This document shows positions 25,418-34,598 of a stretch of 64,000 bases of DNA, in pieces. The stretch spans positions 33,596 to 97,595 of the forward strand of contig JBJXGX010000199.1 in the NCBI GenBank assembly GCA_046160305.1, written 5' to 3'. The notes below the pieces were generated by a model, which was not told where the DNA came from, did not search any database, and saw only the letters and a list, made by a program, of their open reading frames with translations. Source of the stretch: SHXR01 sp046160305 (GTDB lineage: Bacteria > Pseudomonadota > Gammaproteobacteria > Burkholderiales > SG8-39). The translations under genes were made by a program, and so were the position numbers. Positions within the stretch are counted from its first letter, which is position 1. Every line of letters begins with the position of its first letter.

Positions 25418-27655
25418 ATGAGCCAGAACTTCTACTCTGCGAGCCTGAGCAGGACGCAAGGCCGCAACACGTGGGCCGTCATCTTCCGCCACCCGAAGCG
25501 GACGAACCCCACTACAGGCAAGGAAGGGCTGCGGGTCCGGCAAAGCCTCAAGACGGACAACGAGCGGGAAGCGGCGACGCTGCGCGACCAGATGAGCGCG
25601 CTACTGGCGAGCCCTCAACTCTGGGACCTCGGCGCACGCGAGCAGGCGCTTAGTCTCTTCGATCCGCGCGTTGTCGATATCTTCTTCTACAAGCTGGAGG
25701 GTAGCGAGACCGACTTCCTCGCTCTGCGCGACGGCGTGATTGCGCTTCCGTCATCGCAGTCCAGCGACTATCGGCGCGCCCTCTTTCTCGGCACCACAGG
25801 GGCAGGAAAAACAACGCTGCTACGACAGATCATCGGCACCGACCCGGCGAAAGAGCGTTTCCCCTCGACCTCGACGGCCAAGACCACAGTTCATGAAACC
25901 GAAGTGATCTTGCAAGAAGGTCCGTACTGCGCCGTCGTCACGTTCTTCCCGATGGAAGATGTGCGCGAGCATCTGAAGGAATGCGTATCCGCCGCTGTGC
26001 TTGCGGCATATCGGGGCGAGTCCGACTCCGACCAGATGCGCCGCCTGCTGACGCATGTCAATCAGCGCTTCCGCTTCAACTACGTCCTCGGCAACGGACC
26101 AGTCAAGGACACGAGCGACTTCGACGATGACGGCACCGGCGACATTGACGCCGAAAGTGGCGACCTTCTGAAGCGCACGAACGACGTGCTGTCGTCGGCG
26201 CTGGCCTCCGTCAACGAAATCGCAGCGCGCTACGGCGAATCGCTCCGTACAGAACTGAACGCAGCCGATGAGAAGGACCAGCGCGTCATCGACGAACTGT
26301 TCGAGGAAAAACTCGACAACCGGACGCGCGACGACGAGGCCTTTCAGCAGGTCGTCGATGCCGTGATGGACGAGATCGAAGAGCGGTTTGCCCTCCTGCC
26401 CGAGGGCAAGCTTCAGAAGACGAAGGTGGGCTGGCCTCTGACGTGGACGTGTGAGACCGGGGATCGCGATGCCTTCATCGCGTCGATTTCCTGGTTCGCG
26501 TCGAACTACGCGCCGCTCTTCGGCACCCTGTTGACTCCCCTGGTCAACGGCGTTCGGGTATCCGGGCCCTTCCATCCACCATGGACGCCGGAAGCGCCCA
26601 AGCTTGTTCTCTTCGATGGCGAAGGGCTCGGCCATTCGCCGCGCTCGATATCGACCATCTCGACAACGCTATCGCGGCGAATCGACACGGTCGATGCTGT
26701 CATCCTCGTGGACAACGCGACGCAGCCGATGCAGGCCGCACCGGTGGCCGCGATGAAGGAACTCGTGTCCTCGGGCAATGCGGCGAAGCTGATCTTCGCC
26801 TTCACGCATTTCGATGATGTCGGCGGCGACAACCTTGCGACCTTCAAAGCCCGCGTCAACCATGTTCTTGCGTCCGCGGAGAACGTGCTCGCAGCGATCG
26901 GTGAGGATCTCGGCCCCTTCGCAGAGCGCGCCCTGCGTGCGCGTCTCGGGTCCTCGCGGGTCTTCCTCGCGAATCTCGACGAACGGCTGGACGTTGAGTC
27001 GAAGGACGGAAAGCGTACAGCCCAACAGCTCGGCAAGTTGCTTGAAATGATTGACGGAATTGTCGAGAGACCCAAGCCCGGCGACTCACGCCCGATCTAT
27101 GACCGGATGAACCTGGTGCTCGCCGTCGAGCGTGCAGCCGAGGACTTCCAAAACAGCTGGAGAACGCGTCTTGGCCTCCTGGTAACACCTGGTTTCGAGA
27201 AAGAGCATTGGACGCGCCATAAGGCGTTGAGCCGCCGGTTTGCGACGGGTATCTCTGACGAGTACGACACCCTGCGCCCGGTAGCCGATCTCAAGCAACA
27301 GCTCCAGCAACGGATTTATGTGTTCATCCAGAGTCCGGTCGGCTGGACGGGGCCTGAGCCAACGGACAACGACAAGCAACACATCTTCGATACGATCGCG
27401 GAAGATTTGAGCCGCAGGCTCATAGAACTCGCTTCCCGTCGCGTGAGGACCGAACGGCTGGCAGAATGGCGTAACGCCTTCGATGCGTCGGGTCGTGGTT
27501 CGACGTTCCGACGTGCGACCCAGATCGCGGCACTTTATGAGCGGGCAGCGCCCGTTCCGGACGTTACGCCGTCGCCGGACCGGAATGCCTTCCTAGTGGA
27601 CGTTGTCAATGCGACGAGAAAATCCGTTGAATCGATAGGCGCAGAATTGAAGTGA
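25418..27655 (+). CDS. Large P-loop GTPase of unknown function
   Basis: A 745-residue soluble protein. Residues 1-60 (RTQGRNTWAVIFRHPKR, then GLRVRQSLKT) resemble the arm-binding N-terminus of tyrosine integrases, yet no recombinase core follows. G1 is GTTGAGKT (125-132); after an insertion of about 270 residues come G3 DGEG (400-403, in LVLFDGEGLGH) and a G4-like THFDD (463-467). The C-terminal third is helical and charged. This looks like a TRAFAC-type GTPase with a helical insert, as in some dynamin-like or phage-defence GTPases; I cannot name the family. Start chosen by fit to the promoter at 25353; an upstream in-frame start at 25334 would precede it. It is divergent from the HipA fusion. 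Confidence 0.7.
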   Translation: MSQNFYSASLSRTQGRNTWAVIFRHPKRTNPTTGKEGLRVRQSLKTDNEREAATLRDQMSALLASPQLWDLGAREQALSLFDPRVVDIFFYKLEGSETDFLALRDGVIALPSSQSSDYRRALFLGTTGAGKTTLLRQIIGTDPAKERFPSTSTAKTTVHETEVILQEGPYCAVVTFFPMEDVREHLKECVSAAVLAAYRGESDSDQMRRLLTHVNQRFRFNYVLGNGPVKDTSDFDDDGTGDIDAESGDLLKRTNDVLSSALASVNEIAARYGESLRTELNAADEKDQRVIDELFEEKLDNRTRDDEAFQQVVDAVMDEIEERFALLPEGKLQKTKVGWPLTWTCETGDRDAFIASISWFASNYAPLFGTLLTPLVNGVRVSGPFHPPWTPEAPKLVLFDGEGLGHSPRSISTISTTLSRRIDTVDAVILVDNATQPMQAAPVAAMKELVSSGNAAKLIFAFTHFDDVGGDNLATFKARVNHVLASAENVLAAIGEDLGPFAERALRARLGSSRVFLANLDERLDVESKDGKRTAQQLGKLLEMIDGIVERPKPGDSRPIYDRMNLVLAVERAAEDFQNSWRTRLGLLVTPGFEKEHWTRHKALSRRFATGISDEYDTLRPVADLKQQLQQRIYVFIQSPVGWTGPEPTDNDKQHIFDTIAEDLSRRLIELASRRVRTERLAEWRNAFDASGRGSTFRRATQIAALYERAAPVPDVTPSPDRNAFLVDVVNATRKSVESIGAELK

Positions 27656-27948
27656 CACTGAAATCGTCTGCACCGCGATCAAACGCACCATCGCCTTGAT
27701 GCGTGCGCTCATCACCCAATTCGGATTCGATTCAGATCACGATTCGCGACGTTCCGTGGGCCGATGCAACCGGCTTGCCAACGAGAGCTATACGGAAGAC
27801 AAGGTCATGGACAAGGCTTCGGCCGTCTACCGACATGTCTTCCGTGCTTATCCGGCGGTGCTATCCCCGTTTTTCTGATCCGATCCTTCTTCAAGGTCTG
27901 CGCGGCCGACATTGAAGAATCCGCGCGGTCAGGTTCGCAGACCCCTCT
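27656..27948. other. Intergenic stretch after the GTPase gene
   Basis: About 290 bp with short frames in all phases and no recognisable protein, RNA or clear terminator. It is the right boundary of the HipA/GTPase module and might hold integration scars. I saw no tRNA end and no long direct repeat matching the left side. Confidence 0.4.
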
Positions 27949-28929
27949 TCACTCCGCTTTGATTCCCGCCTCCTTGATCAACTTGCCCCATCGGTCCATC
28001 TCCGACTGGATGTAAGCGCGGAACTCCGCGGGTGATGACGAAACCGCGGTGACACCAAGGTCGGCATACTTCTGCTTGACCTCGGGTGTCGCGAGGGCCT
28101 TGACGATTTCCCCATGCATCCGATCGAGGATCGGCTGGGGCGTCGCGGCCGGAAACAGGATGCCCCACCAGCTCACCGCTGCGAGGCCGTTGACGCCGCC
28201 TTCGGCGAACGTTGGAATGTCGGGCGTCAATTCCGAGCGTTTCTCGCTGGTGATGGCGAGCGCGCGCAGCTTGCCGGACTTGATGTGCGGCATGGCCGGC
28301 AACGCATCCGAAATCGCCAATTGCACATTGCCGGCGAGCAGGTCCTGGGTGAGCAACGCGCTGCCTTTGTACTGAATCGCAACCATGTCGATTCCGGCCT
28401 CGCGCTTCAAGAGCTCGCCGGCGAGGTGGGACATGCTGCCCGGCCCGCTCGTGCCGAAGTTGTACGTGCCCTTCTTCGCTCTTGCGTCGGCGATCAGATC
28501 CTTCAGCGATTTGTGCGGCGAGCCGGCCGGGACGACCAGGATGTTAGGGCCGGTCGCGATCATCGACACCGCCGCGAAATCCTTGAGCGAATCGTACGGT
28601 ACCTTCGAGAGCAATGGATTCACCGCGATCGGCTGCAGGTTACCGATGACGAATGTGTAGCCGTCGGGCGGTTGCCGCGCCGCGAATTCGGTGCCGATCG
28701 ATCCGGAGGCACCCGGCTTGCTTTCGATGATGATCTGCTGCCCCAGGCTTTCCGACATCTTGGCGGCGAGCACGCGCGCCATGAGGTCTGAACTGCCGCC
28801 CGCGGGATAGGTCACCACCAGGCGAAGCGGCTTGACCGGGAACGATTGCGCGATCGCAATGCTTGACAGCATTGCGATGAAGGCGCTGCCGGCGGCGCGG
28901 AAGGTGAAGGGGCGATGACGTTTGAGCAT
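27949..28929 (-). CDS. Bug/TctC-family substrate-binding protein
   Basis: A 326-residue periplasmic receptor: signal peptide ending SIAIAQ, then SFPVKPLRLVVTYPAGGSSD, IIIESKPGASG and QPPDGYTFVIGN. ATG 28929 has a perfect AAGGAGATCAC leader. The end AGIKAE is typical. It is followed upstream on the same strand by another Bug gene, 192 bp away, so two receptors are tandem but probably separate transcripts. No membrane components are near. Confidence 0.9.
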   Translation of the reverse strand: MLKRHRPFTFRAAGSAFIAMLSSIAIAQSFPVKPLRLVVTYPAGGSSDLMARVLAAKMSESLGQQIIIESKPGASGSIGTEFAARQPPDGYTFVIGNLQPIAVNPLLSKVPYDSLKDFAAVSMIATGPNILVVPAGSPHKSLKDLIADARAKKGTYNFGTSGPGSMSHLAGELLKREAGIDMVAIQYKGSALLTQDLLAGNVQLAISDALPAMPHIKSGKLRALAITSEKRSELTPDIPTFAEGGVNGLAAVSWWGILFPAATPQPILDRMHGEIVKALATPEVKQKYADLGVTAVSSSPAEFRAYIQSEMDRWGKLIKEAGIKAE

Positions 28930-29121
28930 GTGATCTCCTTGACTAACGCTGAGAATCTTGATTCTCGGGCTGGGACATTCATCGACGATCGCGACCGGTC
29001 AGTTCCAGCTCGCTAAGGCGTGCATGATCTTGATTGGGGAGCCTGAGATCGCAATGCCGCACGATGGTAAGCGATCCAGTCCGAACAGTTTCTCCATCTA
29101 GCCTGGCGCGCCCGCGCCGGG

Positions 29122-30099
29122 CTATTGCGGCTCGATCTTCGCAAGCTTCACATACCGCCCCCACCGTTCATGGTCGGCCTTGAGCAGTGCCGCCATCGAT
29201 TCAGCCGTTCCGGGAAATGGATCGGTCGCGGTACGCTGAAGAAAGGTCTTCGTCTCTTCGCTCGTTGCGATCTGGTTGAACAAGACGGACAGTCGATCGA
29301 CAATGGGTTTGGGTGTCCCCGCCGGCACCACCACACCCCACCACGGCGTGACATCGAAGCCCGCAAAGCCCGCTTCGATCATGGTGGGCACATCGGGCAT
29401 CGCGCTCGATCGCGTCGCCGAGGTGACCGCCAACGCGCGCACGCGTCCGCCTTTGATTTGCCCGAACGTCCAGGTCGAATCAGTCACCACGAAATCGATC
29501 TCACCCCGCACCATGTCGTTCACCATGTCCGAGGTGATCTTGTACGGCACATGCGTGGTCTTGAGCCCGCTCGCATCGCGAAGAATCATCGCCGATACCA
29601 TCCCCGAGTTGTTCGTGGCACCGAACAGTCCGTCGTTCGGCCGACTCTTGAGATGCTGCGTCAGATCGGCGATCGTACGAATCGGCTTGGCGGCATCGAC
29701 CGTCACCACGAATGTGAGCTTGGCGATCGAAGCGACGGCGGTGAAGTCCTTGAGCGGATCGAACGGCAGACTCTTGAACAGATGCGGGGCGGCCGCCAAT
29801 GTGGAACTCGCCGGCGTGATCATGATCGTGTAGCCGTCGGGTTTGGACTTCGCCACATAGTCGCTCCCGATATTGCCTTGGGCGCCGACCTTGTTTTCGA
29901 CGACGACGCTTCGTTCCGTCAGCTTGGCAAGCCGGTCGCTGAAATAGCGGACCAGTATGTCGCCGCCCGACCCGGCCGCGAAGTTGCAGATCGAGCGGAA
30001 GTCGCGTGCGGGATAGTCCTGGGCGACCACCGAGCCGACGAAAAGGATCGCGGCCGCTGAGCAGGCTACCCCTGCATTCGAGCGAGCAAGAGAATTCAT
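29122..30099 (-). CDS. Bug/TctC-family substrate-binding protein
   Basis: A 325-residue receptor with signal peptide ending GSVVAQ and the divergent family start DYPARDFRSICNFAAGSGGD, VVVENKVGAQG and SKPDGYTIMITPAS. The unusual FRSICNFAAGSGGD loop replaces the common VR-IVPF-PGG, suggesting a different ligand from the others. It lies 25 bp after the MDR oxidoreductase gene and is probably in one operon with it and the aconitase X genes, as all are on the minus strand with short gaps. Confidence 0.9.
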   Translation of the reverse strand: MNSLARSNAGVACSAAAILFVGSVVAQDYPARDFRSICNFAAGSGGDILVRYFSDRLAKLTERSVVVENKVGAQGNIGSDYVAKSKPDGYTIMITPASSTLAAAPHLFKSLPFDPLKDFTAVASIAKLTFVVTVDAAKPIRTIADLTQHLKSRPNDGLFGATNNSGMVSAMILRDASGLKTTHVPYKITSDMVNDMVRGEIDFVVTDSTWTFGQIKGGRVRALAVTSATRSSAMPDVPTMIEAGFAGFDVTPWWGVVVPAGTPKPIVDRLSVLFNQIATSEETKTFLQRTATDPFPGTAESMAALLKADHERWGRYVKLAKIEPQ

Positions 30100-30124
30100 G
30101 AAGTACGCCTTTGCCTGACGAGTC

Positions 30125-31111
30125 TTACGGATTGAGGACGAGTTTGCCCATCACCGCGCGATCGTCGAGCAATCGATGTGCGCGCTGCGCCTCGGCCAGC
30201 GGCAATCGGTCGTGGATGGGCGGGCGCACCTTTTGCCCGGCGAACAACGCCATGACCTGCTCCGCCAGTTGTTGGCGACCGTCCGGGTCATGATCGAAGT
30301 GATGCATCGTGAAGCAGCGCACACCCGGACTCTTTGGAAGATTCGCGCGCATCTCGCGAAAGAGGTCCTTCTCCGGAAACCCGCCTAACGCGTTGAACGA
30401 CACGATCAGTCCCATGGACGCGAGCATGCGCAAGCTGTCGGTAAACAATTTGCCGATAATGTGATCGAGCACCAGATTGGCGCCATGCCCATCGGTGATC
30501 TCGAGAACGCGATCGGCGATGTTCTCGCGTGAATAGTTGATCGTATGCTGCGCGCCTTGCGCACGCGCGAAAGCGCATTTCTCATCCGAACTCGCGCCGG
30601 CAATCACGGTGAGCCCTTCGAGGCGACACAATTGAATCACCGCGCAGCCGATACCGCCTGCCGCGCCGTTGACATACACCACCTGCTTGTCCGCACCACG
30701 CGCCGCGACATGAAGGAGTGCGTAGGCAACCTGATAGTTGGGGATGCTCACTGCATCGTCGAAATCGATGCCGTCAGCAAGCGGCGTCACATCGCTCGCC
30801 GGAATCGCTGCGTACTCGGCGTAGCCGCGCCCCTTGAAGTGATAGCCGAGCACCCGCTGGCCGACACGCAGGCGACCGGGATCGACGCCGCTGCCAAGCG
30901 CTTCGATCGTGCCGCTAATCTCGGCGCCTGGCGTGGCCGGAAGCGGCGGCATCCACCGATACACGCCGGTTCGCATGAGGACATCGGGCTTGCCGACTCC
31001 CGCGGCGCATATGGAGATCAGCACTTCATCATTGCCCGGGCGCGGCGTGGGCAGCTCGACCAGATCGAGCACCTCGGGCCCGCCCGTCGTCCTGAATTGA
31101 ATGGCTCTCAC
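30125..31111 (-). CDS. Quinone-oxidoreductase-like MDR dehydrogenase
   Basis: A 328-residue zinc-independent medium-chain dehydrogenase. The N-terminal GroES-like domain reads AIQFRTTGGPEVLDLVELP and the Rossmann motif is NGAAGGIGCAVIQL near 150-163. The SRENI segment after AQHTINY is typical of NADPH:quinone reductase relatives. No zinc-binding cysteine cluster is present. It would reduce an enone, quinone or similar electrophile with NADPH. Downstream of the aconitase X genes on the same strand, it may act on a product of that pathway. Confidence 0.85.
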   Translation of the reverse strand: MRAIQFRTTGGPEVLDLVELPTPRPGNDEVLISICAAGVGKPDVLMRTGVYRWMPPLPATPGAEISGTIEALGSGVDPGRLRVGQRVLGYHFKGRGYAEYAAIPASDVTPLADGIDFDDAVSIPNYQVAYALLHVAARGADKQVVYVNGAAGGIGCAVIQLCRLEGLTVIAGASSDEKCAFARAQGAQHTINYSRENIADRVLEITDGHGANLVLDHIIGKLFTDSLRMLASMGLIVSFNALGGFPEKDLFREMRANLPKSPGVRCFTMHHFDHDPDGRQQLAEQVMALFAGQKVRPPIHDRLPLAEAQRAHRLLDDRAVMGKLVLNP

Positions 31112-31138
31112 CAGCGATGGTCTCCGTGATTCAGGCGA

Positions 31139-31567
31139 TCAGAATTTGATGCAGCGGACCATACCAGATTCGCCATCGACGTCGAGCGTGTCGCCCTTCG
31201 TGATGATCTTCGCGAGCGCCGCCGGAACGTTCGCGATCACGGGAATCCCCGCGAGAATGGCCCCTTGCACGACACTTGGGTCGGGCATTCCGCCAAAGAG
31301 CAGCGCGAGCGGATGGGTGCCGTGCTTTTCCATCTGATAGATGAAGCGCCAGGCGCCGGCCGAACCGCGCGACGTCGGCATGATGAGAATCGTGCCCGCG
31401 ACGCATGCCCCCTTGATGCTCGGCAAGTCACCGACAATGCGGCCGCTGCGAATATCGACGTCGCCCAGAAACGAGATCGCATCCCAACTCACCAGTGCGG
31501 GTCCTCGCGCCACACCGGGCACCAGCCCGCGCCCTTGGAATTCACGTAAAGCGGGAACGTTCGTCAT
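31139..31567 (-). CDS. Aconitase X small (swivel) subunit, DUF126
   Basis: A 142-residue protein matching the swivel-domain subunit of the aconitase X family: VPGVARGPALVSWDAISFLGDVD, RIVGDLPSIKGACVAGTILI and TSRGSAGAWRFIYQM. In two-subunit bacterial AcnX enzymes it closes the active site of the large subunit. Characterised bacterial members include cis-3-hydroxy-L-proline dehydratase, an iron-sulfur enzyme. The large subunit gene lies 71 bp upstream on the same strand. Identity of the pair is firm, substrate is inference. Confidence 0.88.
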   Translation of the reverse strand: MTNVPALREFQGRGLVPGVARGPALVSWDAISFLGDVDIRSGRIVGDLPSIKGACVAGTILIMPTSRGSAGAWRFIYQMEKHGTHPLALLFGGMPDPSVVQGAILAGIPVIANVPAALAKIITKGDTLDVDGESGMVRCIKF

Positions 31568-31611
31568 AGGTGATCTTCACGAACGACATGGAAATGTTTT
31601 TTCGATGACCG

Positions 31612-31642
31612 CCTTGCGTCCTTCGCGTCCATTGCGGTTCAA
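31612..31642 (-). repeat. Dispersed intergenic repeat, copy 3
   Basis: On the minus strand this reads TTGAACCGCAATGGACGCGA and AGGACGCAAGG, a variant of the GAACCGCAGAGGACGCAGGG family. It begins right at the stop codon of the aconitase X large subunit, between the two subunit genes. Confidence 0.5.
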
Positions 31643-32913
31643 CTTGCCTTTCGCCTTGGCACAAATCGTCCGCTCAATGCCGTCTCGATCGCCTCCTCGG
31701 TCCCGGTGAGCAGCGTGTCGCACTGGATCATGTCGCGCACGTATTTCGCCTGCTTGGCCGAGTCGACCACCACCAGCTCGATACGTGGCGGCTCCACACC
31801 TAGCGCTGGATCAGGCGATACGGTCCGGGCAAAGTGGCACGCCATCGGGCAGGTGTCCGAGACGACTTTGGCGCCGGATTTTTCGAGCGTCGCGACCAAT
31901 CCTTCTTCGCGGGCTGCATTGCGGATATTGCGGCTCGTCGTGATCCAAAGATCGACGCCCTCGGCGACATGTTTGCCGGCAAGCCGCCGTCCGTAGTGGC
32001 GCATTTCTTCCATCGATGCGTGCGGACAGCCGAGATGAACGATCGTGGGCCGGTCGGTCGCCGCGCACCCGAATCGCTCGTAGATGCCAAGCACGTCGGC
32101 ATTCCGCGCGACGAACTCCACGACGCCGTGCGACCCGGCGAACGCATCGTCGATGCTGGCGTAGGGCGGCGTGACCCCGGGCACGATGAACATGCTTGCC
32201 CCACCCGATGTCGCCAACGCGGCCCCCAATGCATCCAGCTCATCAAGGGTCGGGCGGCGCGTGAAGCCATCGAACACCGGCACGCCATCCCCCGCTACCG
32301 TGCCGACGTGAAAGCCGAGCGCGGAAAAATCCGTCGTGCCCTCAAGCGCGGCTTCGACCTGAATGCGATGCGTGCCGCGACGTTGTTGATCGAGGTGATA
32401 ACCGAAGCGCGGATAGCGTCCGGTCACCGCTGCATAGATCGCGAAATAGCCATCGCGATTCGAGCGCGCACCCAACACCGAATTGCAGAAGATCGTGACC
32501 GTCGATTCGATCGACGTCATATGCGTGTTCCAGGTGGGCCAATGCCCCGCCCAGTAGGGTGTACACGTCAAGGTGCAGCTTCCGCCCATCTTTGCATGCG
32601 CGGATTTGGCGCGTTGTTGCAGACGCGCGAGCGATTCGGGCGCACCGGTTTGCTGCCAGTTCTCGGTGTCGGCATTGGCCATGTTGACCGACGTCGGTAC
32701 GGCAACGATCGCGCCCAGCGCGGCGAAATCCTCAACCAGCTCGACATCGTGCAGATAGAGCGCCATGCCGGCATGCACATGCGCATAGCCGATCTCGACC
32801 ATGTCCGCGGCGTCGTAGGCGCGCCCGAGTTTGACCAGCCCGTCCATGGCGATCCGCTTGGGTTCGCCATGCGCGCCATCCAGCATCGCTTGTTCAAGCG
32901 CAGTGAGGCGCAT
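31639..32913 (-). CDS. Aconitase X catalytic (large) subunit, DUF521
   Basis: A 424-residue AcnX large subunit opening LTALEQAMLDGAHGEPKRIA and containing the family sequences HVHAGMALYLHD, VPTSVNMANAD, SCTLTCTPYW, FCNSVLGARSNRDGY and the late DTCPMACHFA. Cysteines in these segments are the likely iron-sulfur ligands. AcnX enzymes dehydrate hydroxy acids such as cis-3-hydroxy-L-proline or mevalonate 5-phosphate. Neighbouring GAF and TRAP genes suggest catabolism of an imported hydroxy acid. It ends where the dispersed repeat starts. Confidence 0.88.
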   Translation of the reverse strand: MRLTALEQAMLDGAHGEPKRIAMDGLVKLGRAYDAADMVEIGYAHVHAGMALYLHDVELVEDFAALGAIVAVPTSVNMANADTENWQQTGAPESLARLQQRAKSAHAKMGGSCTLTCTPYWAGHWPTWNTHMTSIESTVTIFCNSVLGARSNRDGYFAIYAAVTGRYPRFGYHLDQQRRGTHRIQVEAALEGTTDFSALGFHVGTVAGDGVPVFDGFTRRPTLDELDALGAALATSGGASMFIVPGVTPPYASIDDAFAGSHGVVEFVARNADVLGIYERFGCAATDRPTIVHLGCPHASMEEMRHYGRRLAGKHVAEGVDLWITTSRNIRNAAREEGLVATLEKSGAKVVSDTCPMACHFARTVSPDPALGVEPPRIELVVVDSAKQAKYVRDMIQCDTLLTGTEEAIETALSGRFVPRRKAS

Positions 32914-32914
32914 G

Positions 32915-33526
32915 TCAGCTCAAACCGGCCTGCGTGACCTTGAACGCGTTGCGCGGCGGATAGTTCGCCGCAAGCCATGCAGGCCCGCCGTGGGCGATCC
33001 AATTTGCCGCGGCGACCTGACCGCATGCGCAGATCAACCGCAGGTCGGCTTCATCCATCGTGAAGCGCGCCTGCGCCGCCATGATGAGTTGACCGAAGAA
33101 CTCGCCCCGCCAGAACATCGGCGCGAAGATGGCCGACCCCATGCGGGATGTCTTCAGGTACTGCCGGAATTCGCCATGCTCGTCGGTGTTGCGCAAGAGC
33201 AGCTTCGAGCGATTCTCGTAGACCCAGCCCGGGTGTCCGCCGTCGATCGGTACGAGCAGACGCTCTTGCTCCGGCGGGAAATTCACGCTGCCCACCAGCA
33301 TGTGCCAGGCCTTGTCGGGCGTCACCATGAACGTGCCCGCCACGAAGAACTGCCGCTCGCCCGGCTTCAATGCGCCTGGCCGCTCATGCGCCGCACGGTC
33401 GCCAAGCAATGCATGAATGCGGGACGCGATCGCGCGCATGGCTTCTTCAGGCCCGGCGGCAGCGAGCGCCGCGGCACCCGCTGCGTCAACGAGATCGAGC
33501 CCTTCCTGCAACGATTGAACGCTCAT
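32915..33526 (-). CDS. GAF-domain protein
   Basis: A 203-residue protein with no signal peptide. The central part (HMLVGSVNFPPEQERLLVPI, GHPGWVYENR, GSAIFAPMFWRGEFFGQLIM) has the alternating strand-helix pattern of a GAF domain that closes on a small ligand; no output domain is attached. The last 20 residues contain WLAANYPPRN. It is 1 bp from the aconitase X large subunit start, so it is almost certainly in that operon. A sensor or accessory role for the pathway is inference. Confidence 0.7.
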   Translation of the reverse strand: MSVQSLQEGLDLVDAAGAAALAAAGPEEAMRAIASRIHALLGDRAAHERPGALKPGERQFFVAGTFMVTPDKAWHMLVGSVNFPPEQERLLVPIDGGHPGWVYENRSKLLLRNTDEHGEFRQYLKTSRMGSAIFAPMFWRGEFFGQLIMAAQARFTMDEADLRLICACGQVAAANWIAHGGPAWLAANYPPRNAFKVTQAGLS

Positions 33527-33535
33527 GGCTGGCTT

Positions 33536-34555
33536 CTATTTCTTGTCGCGAAGTTCGGTGATGCGCTTCACCAGCGCGCGGCCATCGGTGCCGCTCTTCT
33601 CGTTCAGCTTGTACCAGGTGTCGTACACGGCCTCGACATTGCCCGGCGCGAAGACCTTCGAAGTCTCGGCGTCCGGCGCCTCGTAGAGCGTCATGCCGTT
33701 CTTCACCATCGCATCGATGCTTTGCTTGCTATAGGCCGCATGGCGCGCGAAGTGCTCGTTCTCGATTGCACGCGCCTCATTGATGACCGCCGTCTTCAGA
33801 TCGGCCGGCAACTTGTCCCAGACAGCCTGGTTGATCACGAGCGACCACGGGACGATGGTGCCGATCTTCCAGACGCTCAGGTTCTTTGCCACCGTATGGA
33901 AACCGAATCCGTTCGCGGTGCCGACGGAGGTCATGACGATGTCGACGATGCCACGCTGCAATGCCGGTACGATTTCGCCGAATGGCACTGGCGTGGGTGC
34001 CGCACCGAGCTTCGACATCAGTGTGGCCGCTTCGGTGTTATGGACGCGCACCTTCTTGCCCGCGAAATCCGCAACGGAGCGCAGCGGCACGCGAGAGATG
34101 ATGCACTGGTCTTCGAACACGCCGGTCATGATCTGCTGCGCCTTGTACTTGTCGCGCCAGATCTTTGCCATCTCCTCGCGGAGCAGTGGATCGAGCATCT
34201 TCTGATATTGCCCGACATCGGTGAGAAGCCCCGGCAGATGGCCGAAATTGATATAGGGCGCCTCGGCACTCAGCCACGGACTCACCGCGAACGAGGCATC
34301 CAGGCGACCGTCGCGTACCGCACCGGGTTGCTCGGCGCCGGCCACCAACGTGTCGTAGAGCTCCAGCTTCAAGCGGCCTTGCGTGGCTTTCTCAATGCGT
34401 GCCGGCACATCCTTCAAGGTCGAAAGGTAACTCGATCCGTTGGCATTGACGAAACCAACGGTCCATTTGATACCCTGTGCCTCGACGGGCACCGCGAACA
34501 TCGGCATCGCCACCCATGCAGACACGATCACGAACAGCCGCGCATTGACCCTCAT
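33536..34555 (-). CDS. TRAP transporter substrate-binding protein (DctP family)
   Basis: A 339-residue periplasmic receptor with signal peptide ending VPVEAQ. The family arginine region is in KKVRVHNTEAATLMSKLGA, followed by TPVPFGEIVPALQRGIVDI, the conserved TRAP segment. It is 10 bp downstream of nothing else but lies head-to-head, 43 bp apart, with the fused membrane gene at 34599, and precedes the GAF and aconitase X genes on its own strand by 10 bp. Receptor, permease and enzymes therefore form a plausible import-and-degrade locus. Confidence 0.9.
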   Translation of the reverse strand: MRVNARLFVIVSAWVAMPMFAVPVEAQGIKWTVGFVNANGSSYLSTLKDVPARIEKATQGRLKLELYDTLVAGAEQPGAVRDGRLDASFAVSPWLSAEAPYINFGHLPGLLTDVGQYQKMLDPLLREEMAKIWRDKYKAQQIMTGVFEDQCIISRVPLRSVADFAGKKVRVHNTEAATLMSKLGAAPTPVPFGEIVPALQRGIVDIVMTSVGTANGFGFHTVAKNLSVWKIGTIVPWSLVINQAVWDKLPADLKTAVINEARAIENEHFARHAAYSKQSIDAMVKNGMTLYEAPDAETSKVFAPGNVEAVYDTWYKLNEKSGTDGRALVKRITELRDKK

Positions 34556-34598
34556 TTCGACTTCCCCAGGAATTGGTCCGACACAAAGGGTGCTACAG

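Noticed and set aside
25215..25421. A small plus-strand frame with repeated peptide LTFPYFRYGKV / LTVPYLRYAKV
   Set aside because: The peptide repeat is produced by the two operator palindromes being 63 bp (a multiple of three) apart, not by a gene.
29125..30060. A 311-codon plus-strand frame opposite a Bug gene
   Set aside because: Antisense of a conserved receptor gene, no recognisable domain.
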